Part shown: positions 16,942 to 26,800 of the stretch, piece after piece
Numbering within the stretch: the first letter of the stretch is position 1
Layout of the letters: every line of letters starts with the position of its first letter
Assembly (NCBI RefSeq): GCF_901411515.1
Contig: NZ_CABDUX010000001.1
Location: 1,488,001 to 1,552,000, forward strand
Source: Raoultibacter phocaeensis
Lineage (GTDB): Bacteria > Actinomycetota > Coriobacteriia > Coriobacteriales > Eggerthellaceae
Length of the DNA: 64,000 nt
Direction of reading: 5' to 3'
The notes under the pieces: generated by a model
Told to the model about the DNA's origin: nothing
The model's database searches: none
The model's input: only the letters and a program-made list of their open reading frames with translations
Translations under genes and position numbers: made by a program

Positions 16942-17841
16942 ATGGAAAGAGGAAGGGCGATGACGCGGCGGTCGTTCGCCGCCCTGGCGCTCGCGTCCGC
17001 GATCGCCGCGCCGGCGGCCCTCTCGGGCTGCGCGGCGGGAGGCGCGGGCCCGGAGTTCGACGTGCGCGTCGAGCGCACGTGGACGACGGGGGGCCGAGAC
17101 GGCAAGAGGATGCTCGTCGCGGACCTCGCGGTCAGGAACAACGGGGCGGAGAGCGTGCCCCTCGGGTACGTGGGGTACTCCTGCGCGACCGCGTCCCAGG
17201 GCGCCACCGCGCTGCCGCAGGGCTACCTGCCCCCCGAGGTGCCGGGCGCGCTGCCGACGGAGGGCGGGAACCTGGCCCCCGGAGCGGAAGGCAGGAGCCA
17301 GGTCGCCTTCGAGCTCAGGGGCGACGATCCCGTCGAGGTCGTCGTCGCGCCCGCGACGGCCGACGGCAAGTCGACCGTCGAGCTCTACCGGGAGACGCTC
17401 GACCCCGCGCGGATCGAGAAGGTCGAGTCGGAGGCGGGCTTCGACCTCGAGGTGGGCGGCGCGACGGTCGCCGACGACGGCGAGGGCAAGGGCCTCGTGG
17501 TGGTGGACTTCACGTTCACGAACAACGCCGACGAGCCGAGGTCGTTCAGCAGCGCGGCCGACGTGCAGCTGTACCAGGGCGACGTGGAGCTCAAGCAGGG
17601 CTACCTGCCCTACCGGCACCCTTCCTACGACGAGGAGAGGGACGGGAACAGGACGGCCAAGGTGAAGAAGGGCGCGAGCGTCGAGGTGCAGGCCGCCTGG
17701 GAGCTGCTCGACGAGGGCTCGCCGGTCGAGCTCAGGGCCGTCGACTGGGAGAGCTACGACCAGCGCACGGTGCTCGAGAAGACCATCGAGCTCGCCGGGG
17801 CCGGCAAGGCCCCGGCCGCGGACGCCGGCGCGAAGGCGTAG
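16942..17841 (+). CDS. Tat/lipoprotein with two DUF5067-like domains
   Basis: The 299-aa product starts with MTRRSFAALALASAIAAPAALSGC, which combines a twin-arginine-like RR with a lipobox (LSGC). Two similar Ig-like domains follow (about 40-150 and 160-285), each with the pattern 'V.Y/FTN..DE...S...D..LYQG..L..GYLP', as in DUF5067. It is probably lipid-anchored on the outer face of the membrane. It starts a row of four exported proteins. The DUF5067 domain recurs in the gene at 20370. Confidence 0.75.
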   Translation: MERGRAMTRRSFAALALASAIAAPAALSGCAAGGAGPEFDVRVERTWTTGGRDGKRMLVADLAVRNNGAESVPLGYVGYSCATASQGATALPQGYLPPEVPGALPTEGGNLAPGAEGRSQVAFELRGDDPVEVVVAPATADGKSTVELYRETLDPARIEKVESEAGFDLEVGGATVADDGEGKGLVVVDFTFTNNADEPRSFSSAADVQLYQGDVELKQGYLPYRHPSYDEERDGNRTAKVKKGASVEVQAAWELLDEGSPVELRAVDWESYDQRTVLEKTIELAGAGKAPAADAGAKA

Positions 17842-17845
17842 GGGG

Positions 17846-18439
17846 ATGGCCCGCCCCGCATGCCGCCGCGCGGCCGGTGCCCTCCTCGCACCGGCGATCG
17901 CGCTCGCCTGCCTCGCCGGCTGCGCGCCGGCCGGCGCCTCCGAGCGCGCGGTCGAGGAACGAGCGGCGGCCGAGCTCGAGGGCGTCGCGAGCCTCGACGG
18001 CCCGGCCTTCGAGGCCGCGGCGGCGTCGCTTTCCGCACGGGCGGGCACCGAGCGCTACGGGGTGGACGCGGCCGAGTTCTGCCGGGAGCTGCTCGCGGGC
18101 CTGTCCTTCGAGGTCCGCGGGGCGGACGTGGACGGCGCGAGGGCGACGGTACACGTCGACGTGACCCGCAAGTCCATGGGCCGCGCGATGCCCTCGTTCG
18201 CCGCCGCGTTCGCCGAGTACCGGGGAAGCGACGCCTTCCTCTCGGCCACGCCCGAGGAGGCCGCCGAGCGCACGGGCGAGCTGATCCTGGAGGCGGTGAG
18301 GGAAGCCCCCTTGGAGACGGTGGCCGCAGAGCTCCCCTTCGAGCTGGAGGGCGGCTCGTGGGTCCCGGCCGAGGGCTGCGAGGACGAGCTCGCCCGGGCG
18401 CTGGCGGCGCCCGGCGGGCGGAGCGAGCAAGGAAGATGA
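17846..18439 (+). CDS. Putative lipoprotein, 197 aa
   Basis: A signal peptide ends in the lipobox LAGC (residues near 28). The mature part is mostly helical and acidic (AVEERAAAELEGVASLDGPAFEAAAASLSARAG). It is paralogous to the next gene: both share the pattern ERYGVD...LL.G.FEV, then T.KSM, then EA..EAPLET, then W.P..G.E. It begins 4 bp after the previous stop. The function is unknown; similar small lipoproteins are often called DUF5105/DUF4878-like, which I cannot confirm. Confidence 0.65.
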   Translation: MARPACRRAAGALLAPAIALACLAGCAPAGASERAVEERAAAELEGVASLDGPAFEAAAASLSARAGTERYGVDAAEFCRELLAGLSFEVRGADVDGARATVHVDVTRKSMGRAMPSFAAAFAEYRGSDAFLSATPEEAAERTGELILEAVREAPLETVAAELPFELEGGSWVPAEGCEDELARALAAPGGRSEQGR

Positions 18440-18461
18440 ACCTATCGGGAAAGGAAAGAAC

Positions 18462-19049
18462 ATGGAAGACGCGAAGAACGAGAACCTGGCCAACGGGACG
18501 ATCCTTGCCAGGGCGGCCCTCGCCGCCCTGGCTCTGGCGACGGCGGTCGCCTTGGCGGCCGGGCTTTCCGGCTGCGGCCAGCCGCCGGAGGAGCTGATCC
18601 GCAGCGGCGTGGAGTCCGAGCTCTCCGAGATCAAGGCCATGGAGGGCGGGGCGTGGGACGACGTCATGGAGGGCATGGCCGCGGGCTCGGCCGGCCTCGA
18701 GCAGTACGGCGTCGACGGCGAGGGGCTCGCCCGGGCGCTGCTCGAGGGCTTCGACTACCAAGTGGGAGAGGTGCAGGTGTCCGGCTCCGCCGCGACCGTC
18801 GAGGTCGAGACCACGTGCAAGTCGCTCGCGGCCGTCGGCGAGGCGTTCAACGCCAAGGTCGAGGGCTATGCGGAGAGCGCGCCTGCCGAAGGGGCCGACG
18901 AGTCGACGGTGGGCAAGCTGTTCATGGAGGCGATGGCCGAGGCGCCCCTGGAGACGACGACCATAACCCTGCCCTACGCGCTGAACGGGAGCACGTGGGA
19001 GCCGGGCGCGGGATTCGAGGCCGCGCTCATGCAGATGTTCGGGATGTAG
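18462..19049 (+). CDS. Putative lipoprotein, paralogue of the preceding gene
   Basis: The 195-aa product has a hydrophobic signal (AALAALALATAVALAAGLSGC) with lipobox LSGC, then a helical acidic domain (PPEELIRSGVESELSEI) ending in LPYALNGSTWEPGAGFE. It aligns over its length with the gene at 17846. Tandem duplication is the simplest explanation. ATG 18462 follows AAAGGAAAG. Confidence 0.65.
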   Translation: MEDAKNENLANGTILARAALAALALATAVALAAGLSGCGQPPEELIRSGVESELSEIKAMEGGAWDDVMEGMAAGSAGLEQYGVDGEGLARALLEGFDYQVGEVQVSGSAATVEVETTCKSLAAVGEAFNAKVEGYAESAPAEGADESTVGKLFMEAMAEAPLETTTITLPYALNGSTWEPGAGFEAALMQMFGM

Positions 19050-19091
19050 CGGCCCGGGCGACGAGGCGTTCCGCGGGAGAGAGGAAGATCG

Positions 19092-20333
19092 ATGCAGAAG
19101 GATGCGAGCATGAGCAGGAGGTCGTTCGCGGCCCTGGGGGCGGCCGCGCTGGCCTCGGCCTGCGCGGGAGCGCTGGCGCCCCGGGGCGCGGCGTGGGCCG
19201 ATCCGTCCGGGACGGCGAGCGTGGAGGCCGAGAACGGGTGCGTGAGGATCACGCACCCGGACCAACCGACGTCGTCGAACATACCGCAGGCGACGAGGGA
19301 CGACCCGCCGCGCGCCTCGGTGACGGTCGGCTCGACGGCGGAGCCCTCCTGGCTGAGCGTGTCAGGCGTGCCCGCGCACCGGGACTGCGAGTTTCTGCGC
19401 GTGACCGTCTCCGACGGCGCCGGGGGCTTCGCCGAGGTCGCGCGCTACGACGAGGATGAGGGCAAGCCCTCCCTGCTGGCATGGGACTTCGATCTCGGGG
19501 CGACCGCCCTGCATTTCCGGCAGTCCGAGATCGGAGGAGACGCCTTCAACCTCAAGATGAGGCTGGTCGAGCCGGTGGCGTTCCCGCTCGCCTTCCGCTA
19601 CGAGTACGCCCCGGCGCCCGTCTACACGATCTCGTTCCACGCCGACAGGGGCTCGGGCAGCGAGGTCGTCGCCGTGTACGAGCGGCACTACCTGGACGAG
19701 CGCGGCGAGCCGCCCGCCGTCTCCCGGCCGGGTCACCTGCTGGTCGGCTGGCGCGACATGGACGGCCCCGCCTCCGGCCCGCCCGCGTGGTACGAGCCGA
19801 CGCTGTGGATGGAGCGGGCCGACCTGGACTTCGAAGCCGTATGGGAGGCGAGGGAGTGCGCGGTGTCCTACGACCTGGCCGGCGGCACCCTGGACGGCGC
19901 CGCGACCGTGGCCGGCCGGGTCGTCGGGTTCTCCGACAAGGGGATCCTGCCCGTTTCGGGCGCCGATCCGACGAGGGAGGGCTTCGCCTTCGCGGGCTGG
20001 GCCTGGCAGGGCAGGCCGGTGGCGCCCGACGACTCGGTCGAATCGCTCGCGGGGGACGACTCCGTCGCGTCGCTCGAGCTCGTCGCGCAATGGACGGAGG
20101 CGCCCCCGGTCGGCGACGGCGGCCAGCCGGCTGCCGGCGCCCCCTCGGAGCCGGACGGCAGGCCGTCGAACGGCACGGCGAACGCGAAAGCGACGGGAGA
20201 GCGGCTCGCGGCGACGGGCGACCCCGCAGCGGTCCCGGCGGCCCTGTCCGCGGCCGCAGCGGCCGCGGCCGCGCTCGCGGCGTCCTCGGCGCTCGGCCGG
20301 CGGGGGCCGGGAGGCGCAGCGGACGACGAGTGA
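19092..20333 (+). CDS. Exported surface protein with InlB-like repeats and LAATG sorting signal
   Basis: The 413-aa product has a Tat-like signal (MSRRSFAALGAAALASACAGAL). A beta-rich domain (about 45-180) is followed by two Listeria/Bacteroides InlB-B-type repeats (ISFHADRGSGSEVVAVYERHY... and VSYDLAGGTLDGAAT...GFAFAGWAW). It ends with LAATG, an alanine-rich hydrophobic helix and a short basic/acidic tail. LAxTG is a known sortase variant (class E type). The tail is acidic after RR, so anchoring is likely but not certain. It lies in the surface-protein cluster. Confidence 0.72.
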   Translation: MQKDASMSRRSFAALGAAALASACAGALAPRGAAWADPSGTASVEAENGCVRITHPDQPTSSNIPQATRDDPPRASVTVGSTAEPSWLSVSGVPAHRDCEFLRVTVSDGAGGFAEVARYDEDEGKPSLLAWDFDLGATALHFRQSEIGGDAFNLKMRLVEPVAFPLAFRYEYAPAPVYTISFHADRGSGSEVVAVYERHYLDERGEPPAVSRPGHLLVGWRDMDGPASGPPAWYEPTLWMERADLDFEAVWEARECAVSYDLAGGTLDGAATVAGRVVGFSDKGILPVSGADPTREGFAFAGWAWQGRPVAPDDSVESLAGDDSVASLELVAQWTEAPPVGDGGQPAAGAPSEPDGRPSNGTANAKATGERLAATGDPAAVPAALSAAAAAAAALAASSALGRRGPGGAADDE

Positions 20334-20369
20334 CGAATCCTTCCCGAGGCGAGACGCGAGGAGGACCTC

Positions 20370-21452
20370 ATGGCAATGCCGCTGCGAAGCGGCGGATCGG
20401 AGCGAACCATGGAAGACAGAGAGACGACGGCGGGCGGCGGCGACGTCCCGGCCTCGGTCGGTGGCGCCCAGGAGGAAGGCTGGGTTCCCGGGCCCCTCGC
20501 AGAATCCGAAGCCCGACGGGGGGCGGCCCCGCCGCCACCTGTCGGGCAGCCTGCGACGGCTCCTCCGCCCTTTTCCGCCGCCCCGCCCGCGCCCCTGCCG
20601 GGCGCGGGGAAGGCGACCGCCGCGCTCGCCCTGGGCATCGCGGCCATCGTGCTGTGCGCCGCCCCCCTGCTCGGCATCGCCCTGGGCGCAGCCGCCGTCC
20701 TGGTCGCGGGGTCGTACCGGAAGCTGCTCGGCGAGGACGGCGGGGGCGATCCCAGGGCCGGCCGCGCCAAGGCGGGCCGGGTGTGCGGCTTCGTCGGCAT
20801 CGGCTTGGGCGCCCTGTGGACCTTGGTCTGGGCGGCGGCGATCGCCATGGGCGTGTGGGCGGTCTCGGTCGCGGGGATCCACGAGGGCTCCGACCCGCTG
20901 CCGGAGCCCCCGGCCGCGACGCAGGGGCCTTCGACCGGGGGAGGCTCCGAAGCGGACCCGTCTGGCGGATCTGCAGGCGGCTCGGCCGCGGATCCCGACG
21001 ACGTGATCATCGCCGGCGGGGCGGACGTCTCGTCCAAGTACGCGTTCGAGGTGGACACGGCGGTTGTGGGTCTCGACGAGTACTCGGAGGCCCCGGTGGT
21101 CGTCCTCGTGGGGGATTTCACGAACGAGTCGGACGAGACGGTCTCGTTCTCCGATGCTCTCGGCGCGACCGCGTCCCAGGGCGGCCGGGAGCTCTACTCC
21201 GCCTACCTGAGGGGCGCGGACGCGTTCAACTACGAGTCCATCGCGCCCGGCGAGACCGTGCCGGTGTTCGTCGGCTGGGAGCTCGGGGACGCCGAGTCGG
21301 ACGTCGAGATCGTCGTCTACGACCAGTACCACTACGCCAAGCAGGCCGTATTCGAAGGGGCCTACACGATAGACGAGCTTTTGGCCAACACCGAGGCGCT
21401 CTCCAGCGAGCTGGAGGGCATCATCGACGAGGAGCAGGAGCTGGCCGCGTAA
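20370..21452 (+). CDS. Membrane protein: DUF4190-like helices plus DUF5067-like domain
   Basis: The 360-aa product has a Pro-rich cytoplasmic N-terminus (1-75), two membrane helices (about 82-112 and 135-165) like DUF4190, a linker rich in Gly/Ser, and an outer DUF5067-like domain (about 210-340: VVLVGDFTNESDETVSFSDA...VPVFVGWEL). A short coiled acidic tail ends it. The start ATG 20370 has GAGGAGG upstream; an internal ATG at 20409 is possible. It shares its outer domain with the lipoprotein at 16942. Confidence 0.7.
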   Translation: MAMPLRSGGSERTMEDRETTAGGGDVPASVGGAQEEGWVPGPLAESEARRGAAPPPPVGQPATAPPPFSAAPPAPLPGAGKATAALALGIAAIVLCAAPLLGIALGAAAVLVAGSYRKLLGEDGGGDPRAGRAKAGRVCGFVGIGLGALWTLVWAAAIAMGVWAVSVAGIHEGSDPLPEPPAATQGPSTGGGSEADPSGGSAGGSAADPDDVIIAGGADVSSKYAFEVDTAVVGLDEYSEAPVVVLVGDFTNESDETVSFSDALGATASQGGRELYSAYLRGADAFNYESIAPGETVPVFVGWELGDAESDVEIVVYDQYHYAKQAVFEGAYTIDELLANTEALSSELEGIIDEEQELAA

Positions 21453-21481
21453 GCCGGCGGGCCCTCGGGGAGGAGGGGGAG

Positions 21482-21712
21482 ATGCGCGACAAGCGCATGG
21501 CCGTGTTCGCGGCCGCATACGAGAAGGGATCCATCGCCGCCGCGGCGAGGTGCCTCGGCATCTCGTACCAGGGGGCCCTCCGGCGCGTGCGCGACCTCGA
21601 GGGTGAGCTCGGCGGGGACCTGTTCGTCAGGGCGCCGTGGGGCGTCGTCCCCACCCCGCTCGGCCAGGAGGTCCGCGCCGGGCTCGACCGGGAAGCCGGA
21701 GGGGAGGGATAG
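21482..21712 (+). CDS. Second stand-alone LysR/ModE-type HTH protein
   Basis: The 76-aa product is just an HTH (MAVFAAAYEKGSIAAAARCLGISYQGALRRVRDLEGELGGDLFVR), close to the N-terminal domains of LysR and ModE regulators, with no effector part. GGAGGGGGAG precedes ATG 21482. With the gene at 16638 it makes two mini-regulators around the same surface gene cluster. Confidence 0.7.
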   Translation: MRDKRMAVFAAAYEKGSIAAAARCLGISYQGALRRVRDLEGELGGDLFVRAPWGVVPTPLGQEVRAGLDREAGGEG

Positions 21713-21716
21713 CGCC

Positions 21717-21992
21717 GTGGAGATAGGGCTGCTCGACTACCTGGTGCTGAGGACCTCGCCGACGTTCGTCTCGAGCCTGCGGGCCGCTCCCGGCCTCTGC
21801 GCCAGCGCGATCAGGAGGATCGACGACGCCGAGGCCTTCGGGATCGACGAATGGAACGAGGCGGGCGCCTACCTGTGCCCGGGCTACGTCGCGCGCGGCG
21901 ACTGCGAGTCCGCGAGGCGAGCCTTGGCCGAGGCGCTGGACCGGACCAGAATCGAGGGCGCCGACGGGCGCCGAGGAAAGGACGAGAGATGA
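21717..21992 (+). CDS. Hypothetical protein, 91 aa
   Basis: GTG 21717 lies 4 bp after the previous stop and follows GGAGGGA. The product (VEIGLLDYLVLRTSPTFVSS...WNEAGAYLCPGYVARGDCESARRALAEAL) has no membrane segment or motif I recognise. Its stop overlaps the next start (ATGA), so it is very likely translated. Confidence 0.55.
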   Translation: MEIGLLDYLVLRTSPTFVSSLRAAPGLCASAIRRIDDAEAFGIDEWNEAGAYLCPGYVARGDCESARRALAEALDRTRIEGADGRRGKDER

Positions 21993-22861
21993 CTGAGAAC
22001 GAGAACGACCCGAACGTCGGCGGAGGGCCTCGGGACTGCCCGCCGCCTCCCCCTCCGGGATACGCCGGACAGGCTCCCTGCCCTCCGCCGGCCCCTCGGC
22101 CGGCCCAGCCGCCGGTCCCGAGCGTCCTGTCGATGGCATGGGCCGACGTGCGCGCTTCGAAAGGCTGGCTCGGCAAGGCGGCGCTGCTCGCGCTCGTCAT
22201 GATGGTGCCGGTGCTGAACTTCTTCGCCGTCGGGTACCTGCTCCTGTGGGGATGCGACGCGGCGCGCGGACGGCGCGAGGCGCTTCCCCAGGGGACGTTC
22301 AGGGACGGCTCGTTCGCGCTCGGCTTCTACGTCCTCGCGGTGGGCTTCATCGCGGGCGCGGTCGTGGGGCTGGTCGCCCTCGTGCCGATCCTCGGCCTGC
22401 TGGCCCTCGCGGCCATGGTGGTCCTGTACCCGCTCCTGTACGCCGCCTTCCTGCGCATCGGCCTGACCGGCCGCTTCGGGGCCGCGTTCGACCTCTCGGA
22501 GATATGGGCGCGCTTCCGGGCGGGCATGGGGCAGGCCATGCTCGCCTGGTGGGCGCCGTCGCTGATCTCGTCGGCGGCGGTCTCGGTGGTGGCCGTGCCG
22601 ATCGCGCTCCTGGCGATCATGCCGATGTTCGCGGCGGCGGGCTTCGCGGGCACGGGGTCGGAGATGGCCGCCCCCGCCGTCCTCCTCGGAGTGGGGGCCT
22701 TCTTCCTGGTCGGCGCCCTGATCGCCTACGCGGTCATGCTCCTCTCCGCCTGCATGCAGATGGTCGTGTTCCGCGCGTTCGGCCACTGGGTGGCGCGCTT
22801 CGCGCCGCACTGGACGCAGCCGCAGGCTCCGCTGGAATGGCAGGTGCCGATGGGAAGATAA
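21989..22861 (+). CDS. DUF4013-like polytopic membrane protein
   Basis: The 290-aa product has a Pro-rich N-terminus (to about 45) and then about six hydrophobic helices with the pattern AWADVRASKGWLGKAALLALVMMVPVLNFFAVGY typical of DUF4013 proteins. A role in envelope organisation is inferred only. It is the last gene of the plus-strand surface cluster and is followed by a hairpin. Confidence 0.65.
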   Translation: MTENENDPNVGGGPRDCPPPPPPGYAGQAPCPPPAPRPAQPPVPSVLSMAWADVRASKGWLGKAALLALVMMVPVLNFFAVGYLLLWGCDAARGRREALPQGTFRDGSFALGFYVLAVGFIAGAVVGLVALVPILGLLALAAMVVLYPLLYAAFLRIGLTGRFGAAFDLSEIWARFRAGMGQAMLAWWAPSLISSAAVSVVAVPIALLAIMPMFAAAGFAGTGSEMAAPAVLLGVGAFFLVGALIAYAVMLLSACMQMVVFRAFGHWVARFAPHWTQPQAPLEWQVPMGR

Positions 22862-22900
22862 GGGTTGCGGATCGCCAGACCGAGCTATCTCGTCATTTGC

Positions 22901-22947
22901 AAGAGCGCTGCCCTCGCATATTTGCTTGATGCGACGGCAGCGCTCTT
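22901..22947 (+). terminator. Hairpin terminator ending the surface cluster
   Basis: A perfect 12-bp stem AAGAGCGCTGCC/GGCAGCGCTCTT with a 23-nt loop lies 40 bp after the DUF4013-like gene. The T-tract is short. The rest of 22862-23105 shows nothing else. Confidence 0.5.
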
Positions 22948-23105
22948 TGCCGTGTCGGGCTTTCTGTCTGCCTTGGTTTTCAAACATGATCATTTCGTAA
23001 TCTTTGCCATAAGACGAGAAAGGCGCCTTTCGGCGTCTTCGAAAAAACGATGGTATTCGGTTGGCCGTGCTCTCGTCCAGCAGGTCGGCCTCTTCGGCAG
23101 GCTCC

Positions 23106-23402
23106 CTAATCCCGAGGGTAGTTGTGGTTCTCGTACAGGTAGCGGAGCAGCTGCGGCTTCGGGACGATCCAGGTCGTTCCCACCCTCGTGCCCCTGAGCT
23201 CGCCGCCGTTGAGCAGCTTGCGGATCTCCTGGGCCGTGACGTTCAGGGCCTCGGCTACCTGGCGGGTGTTCATCATGTAGGGCAGTCCCTCGAGCATCGG
23301 CAGGTAGATCCTCTCGGGATCGGCCTCGAGGCAGGCCTTCTCGAGGTTCTTCGCCTCGCCTGCAGCCGAGTATCCCCGGTCGCCTCGCCCGCTCCTAGCC
23401 AT
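23106..23402 (-). CDS. Excisionase/MerR-like HTH DNA-binding protein
   Basis: The 98-aa product contains PYMMNTRQVAEALNVTAQEIRKLLNGGELRGTRVGTTWIVPKPQLLRYL, the winged-helix 'excisionase family' fold. It could be an Xis-like architecture protein or a regulator. It overlaps the upstream HTH gene by 8 bp. Another Xis-like gene lies at 53289 near attR, so this one is more probably a regulator of the neighbouring conjugation operon. Confidence 0.75.
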   Translation of the reverse strand: MARSGRGDRGYSAAGEAKNLEKACLEADPERIYLPMLEGLPYMMNTRQVAEALNVTAQEIRKLLNGGELRGTRVGTTWIVPKPQLLRYLYENHNYPRD

Positions 23403-23658
23403 GCTTCGGATCCTTCCACTGCACGGCTTCCTGGCGCCCGGCTCTTCTCGAAGGTCCCCTTCCCGTCAGGTCGTCGAGCGACATGCCGACCATGTCCGCT
23501 ATCTTGACCGCTTCGGGGAGGGTCCAGTCCCGAATGCCCCGCCGTTTCCAGCTGAAGCTGTTGCTTGACATGGGCATCGCCTTGGCCAGGTCGCTTTGCG
23601 TCATGCCGACCCGCTTCATGTACACGGTCAGAGCCAGATCGAGGTTCGGGTAGTACAT
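23395..23658 (-). CDS. Cro/CI-like HTH regulator, paralogue of the gene at 46838
   Basis: The 87-aa product starts MYYPNLDLALTVYMKRVGMTQSDLAKAMPMSSNSFSWKRRGIRDWTL and ends DDLTGR. This is a phage-repressor-type HTH. It is about 50% identical by eye to the protein at 46838. The start was chosen from GGGAGG 7 bp upstream of ATG 23658; upstream ATGs exist. A dyad TTCCAT-8 bp-ATGGAA (near 23678-23697) just upstream may be its operator. Confidence 0.75.
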   Translation of the reverse strand: MYYPNLDLALTVYMKRVGMTQSDLAKAMPMSSNSFSWKRRGIRDWTLPEAVKIADMVGMSLDDLTGRGPSRRAGRQEAVQWKDPKHG

Positions 23659-23887
23659 CTCCATACCTCCCATCCCTTCCATATTGCCAGATGGAAAGCC
23701 AATTTCACTTGGCCGTCCCTCCATTGTATGTCACGGCTCGGCTTTCGGGTTTTCATGCTAACCAATCTGACCCGCAGACTCACTTTTCGCGGTTTGCGGC
23801 TCATGATCGTGAGGGGGCTCAGCCCGATCTCCGTATCCTCCAAAGGGATTGCGCCCGGAGGGGGCGGGCTTCCCTCCGGGCTCGCGC

Positions 23888-26800
23888 CTACCGGCGGGGC
23901 CGTCCCTCGCCCAGAGAGGCGCTCGCCGCCGCATCCTCTCCGTCGCCGCTGCCAGGCTCCCGGCGATCCTTGTCACCGCGCCCGATCGGCGGCCCCGCGA
24001 TCGCGAGGACCGCTGCGGCTGCGAGCGCCGCGCCTAGGAGCCACGCCCACGAGGGCAGCGGGTCGCCCGTCTTCGGCAGCAGGGCCGCCAAGGTCCCGGG
24101 GATCGCCTCGTCGTACATCGTCACGTGCTGGACCTCCCCGGTCTCCTCGACCGTGAACGCCACGTCCTCGGCCAGCCCGTAGTCTTTGGGGGCCGCGCGC
24201 TCGACGAGCACGTAACCGCCCGCCGGCAGCTCCTCGATCATGTGCGGCTCTCCGTCCGAAGTCCACGAGTCCACGACGGCGCCCTCCTCGTCGCGCATCT
24301 CGAGCTCGGCCCCGGCGAGCTCTCCCTTGCCCGCGATGTCTTGCTTCGACACCCGCACCTTGGTGAAGTCGTTCTCGAGGGCCAGCTCGAAGCGCGCCTT
24401 CCCCTCGATCCGACCGCCGTCGTCGACGACGACTTCGCGGACATCCTCGTCGAGCACGTATCCCGGCAGGGCCTCCGTTTCCCGGAACTTCCAGATGCCC
24501 GGCTCCAGGTAGCGGGCCTCGATGCGGCCCTCCTCGTCGGTCGCGCCCGATTCCAGGGCCTCGGGGGCCACGAGCACGTCCGCCTCCTCGACCGACCAGG
24601 CGAGGGTTCGGGCCTCGGCGCCGGGCCCGCCCTCCCACGACGCAGACGCGCGCAGCACGGCGGTGTCGGATTCGGCCGAGAGGTCGACGGACGCGATGTC
24701 GAACTCGGCCGGCTCGCCCTCCTCGCTCGAGATGGCGGCCCTCAGCTCGTAGCTGCCGAAGGGCGCTTCGGCGATCCAGGCTCCTCCCTTGCCCTCCAAG
24801 CCGACCGCCTCCCGGCCCGCGACCTCGTCGGAGGCTCCTCCGGCGTCGTCGGATCCGCCCGAGGTGGGTACGAGCGAGACGCCGGCGACATCGACGCCTT
24901 CCGGGGCCTCGACCGCGATCCCGACGGCGCCGGCCCCCTCCGGCGCGTCTACGTCGATCTCCGCCTCCGCGGGCCACCATGCGAAGGAGACCCCTTCGAG
25001 CGGCTCGCCCGTGCCGGTGCGCGTCTTGACGACGTCCGCCTCCGTGGGCGCGTCGTAGGCGCCCACGCGCTCCTCGAAGGCCTCGGCCTCCTGGCCGGCG
25101 TACGCGAGCGTCACCACGATGCCCTCGTCGCCGTCGGGAAGGGCGCAGCCCGCCGGGGGCTTCGTCTCGACGACCTCGTACGTGCCCAGGTGGAGCTCGT
25201 CGCAGCGGGCGACGCCTTCGGCGTCGGTCTCCATGGTCGAGACGACCTCCCCTTTCTTGTGGCGGACGGTGCCGTCGGGGGTGGCGATGTCCGTCGCCGC
25301 CCGCACCTCGTAGACCGCGCCCTGCAGCGGATTCCCGCTGTAGGAGTCGTGCTTGCGCAGCGCGATCGTCCCCTTCTGCGGCTCGTCGGGGTACTCGGCG
25401 GACGCCTTCACGACGGGCGTCGACTGGCCGGCGTAGGCGAGCTCGACCCTCACCGGCTCGTCGGAGAGTACGTAGCCTTCGGGGGCGGCGCGCTCGACGA
25501 GCTCGTAGGCGGACAGGTAGAGCGGCCCGGTCTCGGCGCGCCCGGAGCCGTCGGTTTCCAGGCGCTCGACCACCTCGCCCGCCTCTACCAGGACGGCGCC
25601 GTCGCCGGCGAGCACGTCATCCGTCGCCACCACGTCGAACTCGGCTCCCGCCAAGGGCACGGTCTTGCCCGTCTCCGCGTCGGTCTTGACGACCTCTATC
25701 GTCCCGCGGGCCTGCTCGTCGGGAACCGAGACGGCGGCGGAGGTGACGGGGACCTCTTGCCCGGCATAGGACAGCACCGCCTCGACGGGGCTCCCGTCGA
25801 GCAGGTAGGGGGCGGGCGCGGCCGTCTCGCGCACGAGATAGCGGCCGAGGTAGAGCTCGCCGGTACGCGCCGTGCCGGTCCCGTCGGTCGAGACCTCTGC
25901 CACGACCTCGCCCTTGACCGCGCGAAGCGTCCCGTCGGGCGTGACCACGTCCTCGGCGGCCTCTACGGCGAACGTCGCCGTGCCCGACGCGATCGCGCCG
26001 CCCGTCTCGGAGTCGGTCTTCGTGATCGCGATCGTCCCCTTCTGGGGGCTGTTCGCGACCGTCACGACGATCGGCTCGTCCCATGCGCCCACGGTGAAGG
26101 AGTCGACGGCGAAGGGCACCGGGTCGGGGCTCAGCACGTAGCCCTCCGGGCTCTGCGCCTCCTGGATGTAGTAGCGGCCCTGCGCGAGCTTCTCGGGAAG
26201 GACGCAGGCGCCGCGGCTGTCGGTCGTGAAGGCCGAGTGGACCGTGACGGTGGGATAGTGCGAGGTGAGCGTCACGACGTCCATGCTCTCGTCGAGCACG
26301 CGGAACGTCATGCGGCCGGACACCTGCCTGCCGGTCTCCGCGTCCTGCTTGACGACGCGGATCGCGGTGCCCGTCTTGTCCTCGAGCGTGTAGCGCAGGA
26401 CCTGCCCGTCGTCGACGACCTCGACCTCGAAGGGGTCGACACGCTTGTAGCCCTGCGGCACGGTGGAGGCTACCTCGCGCACCTCGTAGCGCCCAACGGG
26501 AAGGGAGCCGGACGCCCCTTGGGCGCGCAGCGTCTCGGTGGAGGCCCATCCCGCGTCGTCGGTCCTGATCGTGCACACGACCCCGCCTTCGGCCGCCTCC
26601 TTGCCGTCCGGCCCGATGACGGGGTTCCCGTTGAGGTTCGCGATCTCGAACTCGACGCCGGCGAGCGGCACCTTGACCTCCGGCTGCTTGTCCTCGTCCG
26701 TCTCCGTCTCGCCGAACTTCACGAGCGAGACGTCGCCCCTCTTCACCTGCTCGGGAACCTCCGGCATGTCGTACGTCGAGACGTTGGGCGCGGAGGCGCC

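Noticed and set aside
19481-21712. 743-codon plus-strand frame
   Set aside because: Arg/Gly-rich shadow of the InlB-repeat and DUF4190/5067 genes; only its 3' end coincides with the real HTH gene at 21482.
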